Source: Tomocerus qinae
Lineage: Eukaryota; Arthropoda; Collembola; Entomobryomorpha; Tomoceridae
Length of the DNA: 64,000 bases
Reading direction: 5' to 3'
NCBI GenBank assembly: GCA_020055645.1
Contig: CM034549.1
Span: forward strand, 6,758,001-6,822,000
This document shows, piece by piece, positions 21,389 through 32,601 of this stretch. Every line of letters begins with the position of its first letter. Position 1 is the stretch's first letter. The notes beneath the pieces are model-generated. The model was not told where the DNA came from and made no database searches. It saw only the letters and a program-made list of their open reading frames with translations. The position numbers were made by a program, and so were the translations under genes.

Positions 21389-24310
21389 ATGGGATCTTCG
21401 GAGTCTACTCCAACTTGTTCCACGACTGAGGTATGTAAGATAGACATAGTAATATTATTCCTTATTATTTACTAATAAATAGTACATGCTCAGCAGTACC
21501 GTATTTAGAAGTCGATTTCGGAGGGGGCAATGATATCATAGGTCAATACATATTAGGCATACTGATAGTTTCAGTAGTCCGTGAAACCGCTATTTGGGAG
21601 TTGCACCTGGATACGCATTCTGATTGGTCGAAATTTTTTGAATCCAGCGATCTGATTGGTTATTGCAGTAATGAATATTCTATAGATTCCCCAGATGGGG
21701 GAATTTTAACAACATTTTGCAATTACTACAAAATACAATACAATCCATGAATATTATACACAATGTATACAAAGTTTAAACGTTGCTATATACAACAACG
21801 AAGTCGAATCATTATGAATCATTTACCCATAGTAATATAAACACTCGTTTTGCAAAACACCAGCTATAAACAGAAGTACAAATCGATGTTATATTATGAA
21901 CATTAATTTAAAACCTTGTTGTTGAAATGCGAATTCAATATAATTTTACTACATTTGGTTATGAATGATCACATACGTTTACTAAATTGATAACATAACA
22001 ATCCCAATAACATCAGACAGAACTCTGTAGAACTCTTCGGCTGAATTTAGGCAGCGGTACTTCGTCCCCGCTGTTGCCGCTAACCCCCGATACCTCCCAA
22101 CGGCAACGGCGGCAACGAAGTACTGCTGCCTAATTTCAGCCGAACTCTTCCTCTGTTCTGATGTTGTTGTAAGCTGTTATTGCTATTTTGCTATTATCAG
22201 TTTAGTAAATGCATGTGATCAGTTGTAACCAAATGAAGTAAAGTATTATTGAATTCGCAGTTCAACATCAACGTTTTTTAGCCCATCACATCGATTTGTG
22301 CTTCTGTTTATAGCTGGTGTTTTGCAAAACGAATAAACGAATGTTTATATTACTATGGGTAAATGATTCATAATGATTCGACTTCGTTGTTGCATATTGC
22401 AACGTTTAAACTTTGTGTACATTGTGTATAATATTTATGGATTGTATTGTATTTTGTAGTAATTGCAAAATGTTGTTAAAATTCCCCCATCTGGGGAATC
22501 TATAGAATATTCATTACTGCAATAACCAATCAGATCGCTGGATTCAAAAAATTTCGACCAATCAGAATGAGTATCCAGGTGCAACTCCCAAATAGCGGTT
22601 TCACGGACTACTGAAACTATCAGTAATCGCGCGGAGGGCGAAAAATTTTGGCTTATTTTGAGAAAAAATTTCCCTTTTTCTTGGATTTCGGGGGGGTGGG
22701 CATTTGCCCCCAATGCCCCCCCCTCAATACGGCCTTGATGCTCAGTGGTAAATTAATAATGATAACTGGAAATATTGATAATGATTAAAATGCCATAAAA
22801 TTTTAGATTCACCATGAATCATTTACTTATCTGTGGACGATTTCCAACTTTTCGGCCTTCCTAAAAACTAAAAACGCAAAATTGAATTCGAAAGTGTTTT
22901 ACACGGAGACTTCATACAGACCACGACCATGGTAAGAAACAACAGATTAAAAAAAATATTCCGTTCCAATAAAAATGAAATATTATTTGTTAATTTGCAG
23001 GCATCTGACGGTGGGCAACAATTCTGATATGTCATATAACAAAAAGCCTTTCCTTAGCGTTTTTTTAACCGCTAGAAATAGTGAATATTTGTCTACCTCA
23101 CTCGTCAGAATAAATTTTGAGATCACCTTGATGTCTCCTGAGGGTCGTCACTATACAAGTAAACATAATAATAAAATTGCATTTTGTAACAAATTATTTT
23201 TGTAAAAACTTTGTAGATATTGTAAATACATTTTCGTTTTAATACAGAATATAGCAGAGACAACATCCCTTTGCCGTACGGTGGGTGGGGGTTTCAAGAT
23301 TTCATGCAAATTGACGAGGTTCTTAAGTACGTTGAGGATGATGCAATCAAGATTTCATTAAGAATTAATCTTACAGATCCGACAAGAAATCGAGTACATG
23401 ATAATTGTGTGAAGACGTCTCTGAAGAGAAAACGGAGCCCTGAAGATCAATCCAAGCACCAAGTAGACCTCTACAAATCTGACTTGAAAAAGCTAAAAAC
23501 GGAGCCGGTGTATTCTGACGTCGTTATCAAAACGGCTACTAAAACCTTCTATGCTCATAAAATACTCTTGGCATGTAAGTAGAATTATTTTTCTTGACTT
23601 ATTTAATATCCATGCTAGTCGAAACTGTCAGTTTGAATGAAAAATTATAAAATAAAATTGACATTTTATTTCAGGTCGTAGTAGTGTATTTGCAAACATA
23701 TTTCAATCAGAGGAATGGAATGATGCTGAAAATGCCGTTGAAATTGTTGAGTTTTCAGATGATCTGGTACAAGGGATGTTGGATTTTATCTACCTGTACG
23801 ACGTTTATATTCAATTTCAAATATCTTATATAATATACACAAGTTTCTTTTAAAATATATAAATATTTACAGTTTAACATTATACTCTTTATTTTTTTTA
23901 TTTACAGTGGAGAAGTGGAAAATATGAAAAGCAAACCATTAGACTATTATCGAATCGCTGAAGATTACCATTTGCTTGGGCTGAAAGAAATGGCGGTGGA
24001 GGAGTTAATGGATTCTTTAAAGCCTAATAATGCAATCGAGATACTCAAGACTGCTCACCACTACGACAACAAAACGATGACTGCTGATGTGATCTCGTAT
24101 ATCAATAAGTGAGTACAATATGTGATTTATTTGTCACTTTTTTCACGTTTTTTATTCCACAAGTCAGTTCCTTTTTTATTGTATTTTGTATTGAATGTAA
24201 TTTTGAGAATATTTATTTGCAGAAATAAAAATGCAGTAAAATCCACTGATGCATTCAAAGGACTGGTAGAGCCTGACATTTTGATGGCGTTGTATTCTAA
24301 TGATTCTTAA
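21389..24310 (+). CDS. MATH-BTB protein (SPOP-like)
   Basis: Likely substrate adaptor for a cullin-3 ubiquitin ligase. Seven exons, 21389..21430, 22807..22931, 23001..23158, 23248..23574, 23675..23795, 23908..24108 and 24223..24310, sum to 353 residues. The MATH domain (about 20-150) starts SFTYLWTISNFSAFL, includes RNSEYLSTSLVRINFEITLM and ends YGGWGFQDFMQ. A charged linker precedes the BTB fold (about 190-290), with YSDVVIKTATKTFYAHKILL and SSVFANIFQSEEWND. A C-terminal helical segment follows (LKEMAVEELMDSL). The first exon encodes only MGSSESTPTCSTTE and is joined by inference: its phase-0 donor fits the next acceptor. The 1.4-kb first intron carries nested transposons. SPOP-type proteins choose substrates through MATH and bind CUL3 through BTB; the substrate here is unknown. 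Confidence 0.9.
21494..22737. mobile_element. hAT-type MITE, split by a nested element
   Basis: An 8-bp target duplication ATGCTCAG is present at 21486-21493 and 22738-22745. The termini CAGTACCGTATTTAGA and, inverted, CAAGGCCGTATTGAGG share the CA-start and CCGTATT core, as in hAT elements. Removing the inserted palindrome at 21562-22623 leaves about 180 bp without coding capacity, the size of a hAT MITE. G-rich tracts lie just inside both ends. It is in intron 1 of the MATH-BTB gene. Confidence 0.8.
21562..22623. mobile_element. 1.06-kb palindromic (foldback) element in MATH-BTB intron 1
   Basis: Almost the whole element is two inverted arms of about 525 bp around a centre near 22092, so single strands would form one long hairpin. 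The termini are CTGATAGTTTCAGTAGTCCG and its reverse complement, flanked by TA at 21560-21561 and 22624-22625. The arms differ at scattered positions and by small blocks, so the palindrome is not brand new or an assembly mirror. No transposase frame is visible. It sits inside the hAT MITE and is therefore younger than it. Confidence 0.85.
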
Positions 24311-24620
24311 CTAAAATGTAACCCTATGTCTATGCCATCATTATTATTTTCTCATGCACACACTAGAGTGATAAATGTATGTACTTATGCTGACTCGAAA
24401 ATTACTAAAATCCCAAATCTATACATAAATGTAAAAAAAATGTACACGATTGTGATTGTTTTGAATATTTAAGGAATAAATCTTACAAAATGTAATGCTT
24501 AATTGCATAATTAACTATTATTATCTAAACACTATTATTCTCTAAGTATGTGTAATATTTGTCTGCTTTTCGACTCAAAACTCGACTTAACTTGCCCGGT
24601 AGAATAATAACAACAATATT

Positions 24621-24815
24621 TTATGGATTACTTATTATGCACAAAAAGTACGAGATTATGGATTAATTATTGCGAATAAGTACGAGATTATGGATAAATT
24701 ATTATGTGAAATAAGTTTGAGATTATGGATTATTCATTACATGGAATAAGTACGGGATTTTTAAATTACTGATTATTTATTATGCAGAAAAAGTACGGGA
24801 TTTTAGATTTATCAG
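24621..24815. repeat. Degenerate tandem repeat, about 40-50 bp period
   Basis: At least four imperfect copies of a unit containing AAGTACGAGATTATGGATTA and a TTATTATG-type spacer. Copies differ by substitutions and small indels. No coding content. Confidence 0.65.
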
Positions 24816-25266
24816 GCATAATTAGTAGCGTTAGATTAGTTAATCCGTAATCTGGATTATTCTAACTCTGCCGGTTGCCTGCCACATTTATTGTCATTTG
24901 CTTGAGTGTTGTATTTTCTGACTTGACGTTGAAGGATTTGTTGATAATTATTATTTTATTACTAAAAAGGAAAAACCCCATCTTTTTAGCACCAAATGTT
25001 TCTCAAGTAATTTTTGCAATTACGGGACATGCCGCAAGAGAAATACCAAAACGTTTACTAAGTGCGTAAACTGGACAAGGAGGGTTTTGATTTACAGAAG
25101 ACAGCCTCATCAAAGCTCGTGTACATTGTTACCAATCTAACTTGTAAAAACTACGTCACACCATTTACGTGGTTCATTGATCAAAATTGATAATAACTCT
25201 GGCCTGGGAATATAACAACCAAAAAAATAAATCATTACCTCTATAATCGATGTGAGTGACTGTGGA

Positions 25267-25275
25267 TATATAAAA
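25267..25275 (+). promoter_or_regulatory. Candidate TATA box for CRAL-TRIO gene C
   Basis: TATATAAAA about 34 bp before a TCATTCG start-like site (25301) and about 200 bp before the gene C start codon. The spacing fits an arthropod TATA plus initiator promoter. Motif-based inference. Confidence 0.5.
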
Positions 25276-25463
25276 TTACTGGCCAACCTAAAGTCTAAAA
25301 TCATTCGTAGTTTAACAGCAGATTGGAAATTAAAATTTTTCTACATCAGAACACAAATATTTTAAGACATTTACCGAAATTGTAGTGACTGAATAGTTTT
25401 CTGGTGTCCTAGTGCATAACTCTTTCAATTTATAGTAATTTATTACCATTTTTAAGTTACAAA

Positions 25464-26921
25464 ATGGTTGCGAACTCAATTATTCACGAAGATGCATCAA
25501 ATTCAACAGAAGAAATTCAAAAGGCGGATTCAATAAAGACGGATGACGATTATTTAAAAGAACTGAAAGATGCCTTAGGAGGTAAGATTACTCTTGGCAG
25601 GGATTTGATTGATTTATTTGGGATTTATTTGGTCTCGTCAATGTTTCCATAAAATTATATTCTGGCAAAAATTGTAGATTTCTACGAGACAATGTTAGTT
25701 CAGAAAGAAGACAAAATGCTACTTCGGTTTTTGAGATTCACGGACTACGACATTGAGCGATCTGTAGAGCGAATTCACGAGACAAATTCCCTGATGCATA
25801 AGTACCGAGATCTAGTGGACGTACCTTATGAACAAATATTCACTCCAACCATTTGGAAATACATTTTGGAGTATAAAGGAATAATCTTATTCAAGGAAAA
25901 AGATCAGTTGGGTCGTTCAGTTGTTCTTCTGAAGGGCAAATACTGGAATCCTGATGAAGTAGACATTGACACATTATTCCATGCAGCTTATTTCGGATTG
26001 GATGTACTACTGGATTCTGAGGAAGTTCAGCGAAACGGAATTGTAGTGATTTTGGACTGTTCTGGTATTGGTCATATGAAAGCTGCCTACATCCTCAGCA
26101 AAGTTACGATGAGACATATCATGCAATTAGTAGAAGTATATCACGTAAGTCCGAATCCTTAAAATTTAGAAATTAAGTCGTTTGTGTAGAAATCTTGTAA
26201 GCCAATTTCTTCATTTTTCTTCCCATTGAGTAATGTAACGGTAAAATAAATATCTATATTTGGAATGGCCTTTTCAGTTTCATTAGTTTAAATTCAAAAT
26301 AATTAGTATCCTATTGATTCAGCGAATTTCATAGATTTTGTATTGTAAAATGGATAACTTGACATGTCTATCAATTTTGGATGCTCCTACTTTCAACTAA
26401 GACCGCCATATCTGTTTCAATCATTGAAAATAATATCTAAATAAGTACAGCACGTGTACCGATTAAAAAAACTGTTTAAAAAACGGTACCAAAAATAATA
26501 AATGTTCCGGTACGATTTAAAAAAGTACCGATATTAAAAATTAACAAAAAAATGCTGTGTACATTAAATGATGTTGTCCAATATTGCCAATTTCCTTGTT
26601 TCAATTTTTAAACTTTTTGACAGTAGCTTTCCCATTGATATGATTTTATTAATTTTCCAGGGAGCCATAACATTACGATTTGGTGCTGTGTTTACTGTAA
26701 ACACGCCATTTGTTGGGGCTGCTATGTACAACGCATTCAAGTATCTGGTGAAGAAGAAATTACGGGAGAGAATCCATGTGAATTTTTCTGGACCTAAATA
26801 TTTACAGAAACATTTCTCAAAAGAATTTCTCCCGCAAAGCCTACTAGGAAATATACCAGATGACGACTGTGCAGATTATGAAATTTTTGAAAGATTGAGA
26901 CTTAAGCATAAGAAGCCTTGA
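25464..26921 (+). CDS. CRAL-TRIO (Sec14-like) lipid-transfer protein C
   Basis: The only CRAL-TRIO gene of this window on the plus strand. Three exons, 25464..25581, 25678..26144 and 26661..26921, encode 281 residues. The acidic N-terminus is followed by KMLLRFLRFTDYDIERS; the Sec14 core has KEKDQLGRSVVLLKGKYW and NGIVVILDCSGIGHMKAAY, and the C-terminal lobe has GAVFTVNTPFVGAAMYNAF and FLPQSLLGNIPDDD. Exon 1 is 118 nt with phase 1, identical in length to that of gene A. Like A, it lacks the middle intron. Transfer of a hydrophobic ligand is inferred from the family. Confidence 0.93.
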
Positions 26922-28941
26922 AATTATAAAGTGGAATTAATGCAAAGTTTGTTTGTGTGAGAATTAATTCGCGTATAAATCGTCCGCTGTGTTAGGTAGT
27001 TTATATTTTAACAATTTGTTATATACTTAAATGTATTATATGCTTAAATATATAAAATAAAGTATCTACTTATCTACATATGTAAATGTGTGGGAGAAAG
27101 AATAGAATAACTTGTTTGTTGGCATTCTCCTAATTTTTGCTTGATTTTTCTCTGCGAAATGTACAACTATCTGTATTACACGAATAAACAATTACAGCTG
27201 CTATATATTAAAATATCCATAAACACTGTCCAAATATATAATTAGTTGATAATTCCAAGACAGTTGTTCTTACAATATCTGATTTGATATACATCATCCT
27301 AATTCCATTAATTCATAAATATATTATTCTTAAATACTAAGTTAAAATATTCACATATACAAGTAACCCTTTGCGTAAGCTATATAATTGATAATTTTGG
27401 TATACTCATTGTCCTATACGTTTATAGGACTTCCTGTAAAAACCGCTTCACAGAAAATAAATATTATCATGTTGGTAGTTCGGAAGCTGTCATGTGTGTA
27501 TTCTGTCTTGTATGGTCAAAGGTATCAGCATCAGGACTATCACTGCCGTGAGAAAATTGGAAAATCCAGCTCGACATCAAATGAACTTTACTTATTCTTG
27601 TTTCCGTTTTCCAATGCGACTTTTGTACTACTTAATTCAGGGTGAAAAAATTATAATAACAACAGCCCAGGTGTACATTTCCATTGTGCCTGAACAACTT
27701 TTGAACTACTACATATAATGCGTATGATTAAATCTAATCTAAATTGTTTATTGTCGACTTTGTTGGATGACGTTAGGAATGGAGCGGAAGAGCACAACGA
27801 GGGGCGGCCGGCGCGGCGGTGAGTTCTGCTACCCGATCGAAATTTTAAAACCGTGATTAAAATTAGGAAATAACATGATTAAGCATTTTCCTAGAGCATA
27901 GTACACTGCATACGTATATCCATGATAATTTCATCGAAACTGTAGGTATATAATAATATAATTCTTAAAATACATTAATGTGAAACAATGAAACAATTAC
28001 ACTTGACGAAACGGAACTATTAAAGTTTAGAACAAACTGGATTTCAATTGACGTCAATCGTAGTCAGATGTGAACGATGGTTTGATAAAATAAGATCATT
28101 ATAAAAATCTTATCAACAGTTATTGGGGAAATGGGGTCGATGTAGCTCATCGCGCGAAACTTAAACTGCAACTGTCCCATTTAGTCTTTTAGAGTCAATG
28201 TCACACACTGTGCAGCACCATCGATTTATTTCAAAAGTCAAAAAATGTCCTACGACGAAATCTTGACAATTGCAAGTTGCAAGAGTCAGCTGTCATAAAA
28301 TCCATTTTTAGTATTCTATACGAAGTACACGCTAAAACGACAAACTGGTCGTTTCATGTTCTTAAAATAGAAGTTTCTGTTCCCACCGACGGTTTAAGGT
28401 AGCAAAAATTCTCATACTGACACCAAATGTTAACTAGTGAAATGTGTCATTAAATTTTATGCTAGCTGTTGGATTTATTTCGAATATATATAATGAAATC
28501 TGTTTGCACCGCGTCATCATCACTATTTATCCAACGTAATTACATAACCGCCGTAGTATTATCTACTAAAATGTGCAAAAACAAGAGTTCAAAGTAACGC
28601 GTACTTATATTATTCGGACAACAATGATTTTTCAGCTACTTAACATTTAATTAATGCTTAACACGATATTCCTATTGTTTTTCCTCCTCGCTATTTAATC
28701 GTAAACAACTTTTTCCAGACCATTTCACCCCCGAAGACAATGAAAGGGATAAAGTACTTTATAAAGTAGCTCCCAAAATTAACCCAACAAACAACCAATT
28801 AAAGCCATTTATTAAGAGATTTTGTAACTATTACGTATAACCATATTACACTTATTTAATTCATTGACTAAAGTATATTTCTGCATGCAACCTGCTTAGA
28901 TACAACTTAGATGAATTTAAATTCGACCTAAAAATTTCACA
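26922..28941. other. Intergenic, mostly featureless
   Basis: AT-rich spacer between gene C and the Ginger-like palindrome. A GC-rich patch at about 27780-27825 is unlike its surroundings (see findings). No repeat array or confident gene was seen. Confidence 0.4.
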
Positions 28942-29313
28942 TATATGTCGTAGGCCATGAGAGGACATGGGCTGTCACCGTGACAGCCTAGGCTACGAGA
29001 GGGTCCTCTCAAAGCCTAGGTTTTGAGAGGACGGCATGGCAGGCTCTGAGAGGGCGGACGGTCAGTACCATTGTAATGATTATCATTCAGTTATCTTAAA
29101 AGGAAATGATATGCAGGTAAGCCAAAGTAGGACATTAAGTGCGAGTGTCCTCACTATTAGAAATGAATTAGAAAGGTGAAAAGTGCGAAATAGCAGCCAA
29201 TTCCCAACCCAAGCTGAATATGAAGAACTTAAAGGTATCCTAAAGTTAAGTTAAAAAAAGGGGAAAAATTTGCGGACCTGAGTCGAAGCAAAAAATTTAG
29301 GATTCAAACGACT

Positions 29314-29934
29314 TCAAACTAGGGACCAGAAATGATCTCTAGAAATTTCTTTTCCTGTAAATTCTCCGCCGTTATCGCATTGAAGATTAGAGGGTGGTCC
29401 AAACGGATAAAATAAATGTTTTAAAGCATTTGTTACTTCATTGCAAGTTTTCCTCTTCAGAGGAAAAGCCCAACTATATTTGCTGAAATGGTCCCTGACA
29501 TTAAGTATCCATTTATACTCATCGTCATCTTTCTTGGATTTGGATCTCATGACTACTAAGTCGATCTGGATTCGAAAACTGGCTCTCGAATAGTCTACGT
29601 CGTTTAGGCTAGTATAGTTCTTTTGATCCCATTATCCCATCCCACATGGCACATTTCTCATTTCCTAGATTTAAATCAGACGTTTTCTTGTTATCATGGT
29701 TTCTGTTGGTATCATGTTGGCTATTAGTTCCATTTCCATTATTGGCTCAAGAGGACCCTTTTCATAAATTGGTTCTCCCACTGGGAGTTTAGGAATTGGA
29801 CGAAGGTTGTTACATGGTCCGCAATGTTTGATGTAAGCCTCCACCAGCCGTCTGGGAGCTGCTGAATAAACTTCCTGTAGTTTCTTAATAGCAATAGCCC
29901 TTCCAGGGTGGCCTACATTATTTTTTAACATCAA
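29314..29934 (-). pseudogene. Integrase fragment (zinc-binding and core), left arm and loop
   Basis: From 29934 the frame shows GHPGRAIAIKKLQEVYSAA and an HCGPCNN motif, the HHCC-type zinc-binding region before an integrase core. Stops follow near 29671. The core resumes in the same frame with RIQIDLVVMRSKSK (first catalytic Asp), VRDHFSKYSWAFPLKRK and LQCDNGGEFTGKE (second Asp). The third acidic residue is not reached before the stop at 29314. The zinc-binding part lies partly in the loop, so only the core is duplicated. Confidence 0.72.
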
Positions 29935-30274
29935 TGCTTATAACAATCGTTGTAGCATTGTCATTATTGTACTATACATCACAACAAAATTGTATTTTAA
30001 AAATTCCAATAGAAGTGCATTATAAATATCATATAAAATATCTCACCTGCCTGTGTCATCATGAAAGGGTCCTCTTGAGCCAATAATGGAAATGGAACTA
30101 ATAGCCAACATGATACCAACAGAAACCATGATAACAAGAAAACGTCTGATTTAAATCTAGGAAATGAGAAATGTGCCATGTGGGATGGGATAATGGGATC
30201 AAAAGAACTATACTAGCCTAAACGACGTAGACTATTCGAGAGCCAGTTTTCGAATCCAGATCGACTTAGTAGTC

Positions 30275-30511
30275 ATGAGATCCAAATCCAAGAAAGATGA
30301 CGATGAGTATAAATGGATACTTAATGTCAGGGACCATTTCAGCAAATATAGTTGGGCTTTTCCTCTGAAGAGGAAAACTTGCAATGAAGTAACAAATGCT
30401 TTAAAACATTTATTTTATCCGTTTGGACCACCCTCTAATCTTCAATGCGATAACGGCGGAGAATTTACAGGAAAAGAAATTTCTAGAGATCATTTCTGGT
30501 CCCTAGTTTGA
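30275..30511 (+). pseudogene. Integrase-core fragment, right arm
   Basis: A 78-codon open frame with exactly the same protein as the left-arm core, including KWILNVRDHFSKYSWAF and the QCDNGGEF motif of the second catalytic Asp. Upstream codons carry QIDLVVM. It reads outward to the right end. It is too short to be an active integrase. Confidence 0.75.
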
Positions 30512-30883
30512 AGTCGTTTGAATCCTAAATTTTTTGCTTCGACTCAGGTCCGCAAATTTTTCCCCTTTTTTTAACTTAACTTTAGGATACCTTTAAGTTC
30601 TTCATATTCAGCTTGGGTTGGGAATTGGCTGCTATTTCGCACTTTTCACCTTTCTAATTCATTTCTAATAGTGAGGACACTCGCACTTAATGTCCTACTT
30701 TGGCTTACCTGCATATCATTTCCTTTTAAGATAACTGAATGATAATCATTACAATGGTACTGACCGTCCGCCCTCTCAGAGCCTGCCATGCCGTCCTCTC
30801 AAAACCTAGGCTTTGAGAGGACCCTCTCGTAGCCTAGGCTGTCACGGTGACAGCCCATGTCCTCTCATGGCCTACGACATATA

Positions 30884-32601
30884 CACCAAACTACCAATAC
30901 AATAGTGCAAAGCTACCCAATCCCAATTTTATGTAGTACAGACTGCAGACATAGACCTTATAAAGAGCTTACCCTCCTCCTCGGAAATATTTTTGCCATA
31001 CTCTTATCATCTATTGATGTAACTTGCAGGTACCATTACCATGTAAATTTATAATACACAGAAGTAGAAAATACAGATATACTCTACAATTAAATCTTAG
31101 CAGATGATTAATTAGTAATTAGGTATTTCATAATAACAAGTACCTCGTAGGATTTGTATTCGGTAATAACTGTGATTATGTGAACACTTCTCACATGCAA
31201 CTAATTCTACCGAGATAAGGTTTGAGTTTGTGAGACGGAAAATTCAAGACGAGACGTATAATTGAGAAACTGCATTATGACTTTAAAAATTGTTAATTTC
31301 CAACATTGAAAAATCGTTGGAAAAATTCTCAATGAATAAATACTGTGCGACCGTTTTTAATATCATGTAATTTTTCCAGCCAGTATATACATCAGCATAT
31401 TATAGGCCAATAAAGTATACTATAAAAATTGATATTAATACAACAATCCGTGTAATGATCCATGAGCCTTAAGCTCATTTTCAGATTTCTGGGTTTACAA
31501 AATACTAAAAATGCACTCAGTAGTCAGTATGAATAATGAAACGCTGAATTGTCTCAATGTCCTTCTAAGTACCAATCATAGGATAAAATATGCCATCAAT
31601 TAAATAAAGTAAATGAGAAATGAATAGTAAACGTAATAACAAGAAGGATTTAGTACATCATCACCTTAATTTTATTTCATGACTTTATGTATCTCTGATA
31701 ATAGATACACGGAGCTACAAAATACAAAAATGGTATAAATAATCCATTTATTCATACAACGAAAGCAACAAATTATAAAATGTCTGAAGAAAAAACACAA
31801 TTCAAACCTGTTTAGGTTTTGAACAATTTGAAGACTGAATGGATTTCGTTTGATATAATTTAACATACTAAAGAAAAGCTGTGGAGCAGAGCCGGTTTGC
31901 TTTTTTGACTGGAAGTGTTGCGTACATGTAAATGTAGATACTACTGACGTCAATTAAAAGGTGATCTTTGTACTGTACATAAAAAAATGGCTTGCTTCTA
32001 ACCGAAAGGTCTACGACTATTCAAGTAGGCAAACTCTGCACTCTGCTCATTTGCTAGGATAGAGTAGTGGTTTGGTTTGGATTCGACATTGACTCGTGAT
32101 GAGGGTACAAAGCATACCTCGGGCTGATTTCGACTAAGTACATAATATATATCTATTCATAAGGATCTGAACCGAGGAGTCTAATAGTAACATAAAATCT
32201 TTCTTTTTCAGCGGACTACGATGCGAATCAATGAACTGTTACTAACCTAAGCTTCTATTCTCTTTGTTATCAACATATATCAAATTTCTTACAAAAAACA
32301 ACAGAACAGTCAATACAAATCACAGAAATAACAAATTACAATTAGGTACCGTAAGAAAAAATAAATCTCAGGTTCAGACACAGAGTTCAATGGAGAAGCT
32401 TATCAACATTTCAACTTCGTTAGATAACAGCTTGTTGCTAATTACGTTGCTTCGTTAGCTAATTGAGCCTCGATTGAACTACTAAATAACATCCGTAAAC
32501 ATACAAATATTTACAATACTTACATAGGTAATTCCTTAGGAAAATGCATACAGGGCTGTGCCACTTCTGAGCTAGTGGCACTCAAAGTGACTATAAGGAA
32601 C
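30884..32601. other. Intergenic, nothing recognised
   Basis: Spacer between the palindromic element and the stop of CRAL-TRIO gene D. Short open stretches (for example 31672-31953) carry no domain. No repeat array was seen. Confidence 0.4.

Larger units (their letters stand above)
24311..25463. other. Intergenic with a degenerate tandem array
   Basis: 3' flank of the MATH-BTB gene and 5' region of CRAL-TRIO gene C. The only structure seen is the minisatellite-like array near 24621-24815 and a TATA element near 25267. Confidence 0.45.
28946..30879. mobile_element. Palindromic Ginger-like (integrase-type) DNA transposon
   Basis: Two arms of about 820 bp (28946-29765 and 30061-30879) are near-identical reverse complements around a 295-bp loop. 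The ends are TGTCGTAGGCCATGAGAGG and its complement, with TG...CA termini and TATA flanking both sides (28942-28945, 30880-30883), consistent with a 4-bp target duplication. The subterminal 120 bp carries several GAGAGG/CCTCTC motifs in both orientations and a CTGTCACCGTGACAG palindrome, possible transposase binding sites. Each arm encodes an integrase-core fragment reading outward. The coding content resembles Ginger or KRBA2-like integrases, but a Gypsy-derived relic is not excluded. Near-identity of the arms implies recent formation or gene conversion. Confidence 0.8.

Noticed and set aside
22435..22713. 92-codon open stretch on the minus strand
   Set aside because: Lies across the right arm of the palindromic element and the hAT MITE end; non-coding repeat sequence.
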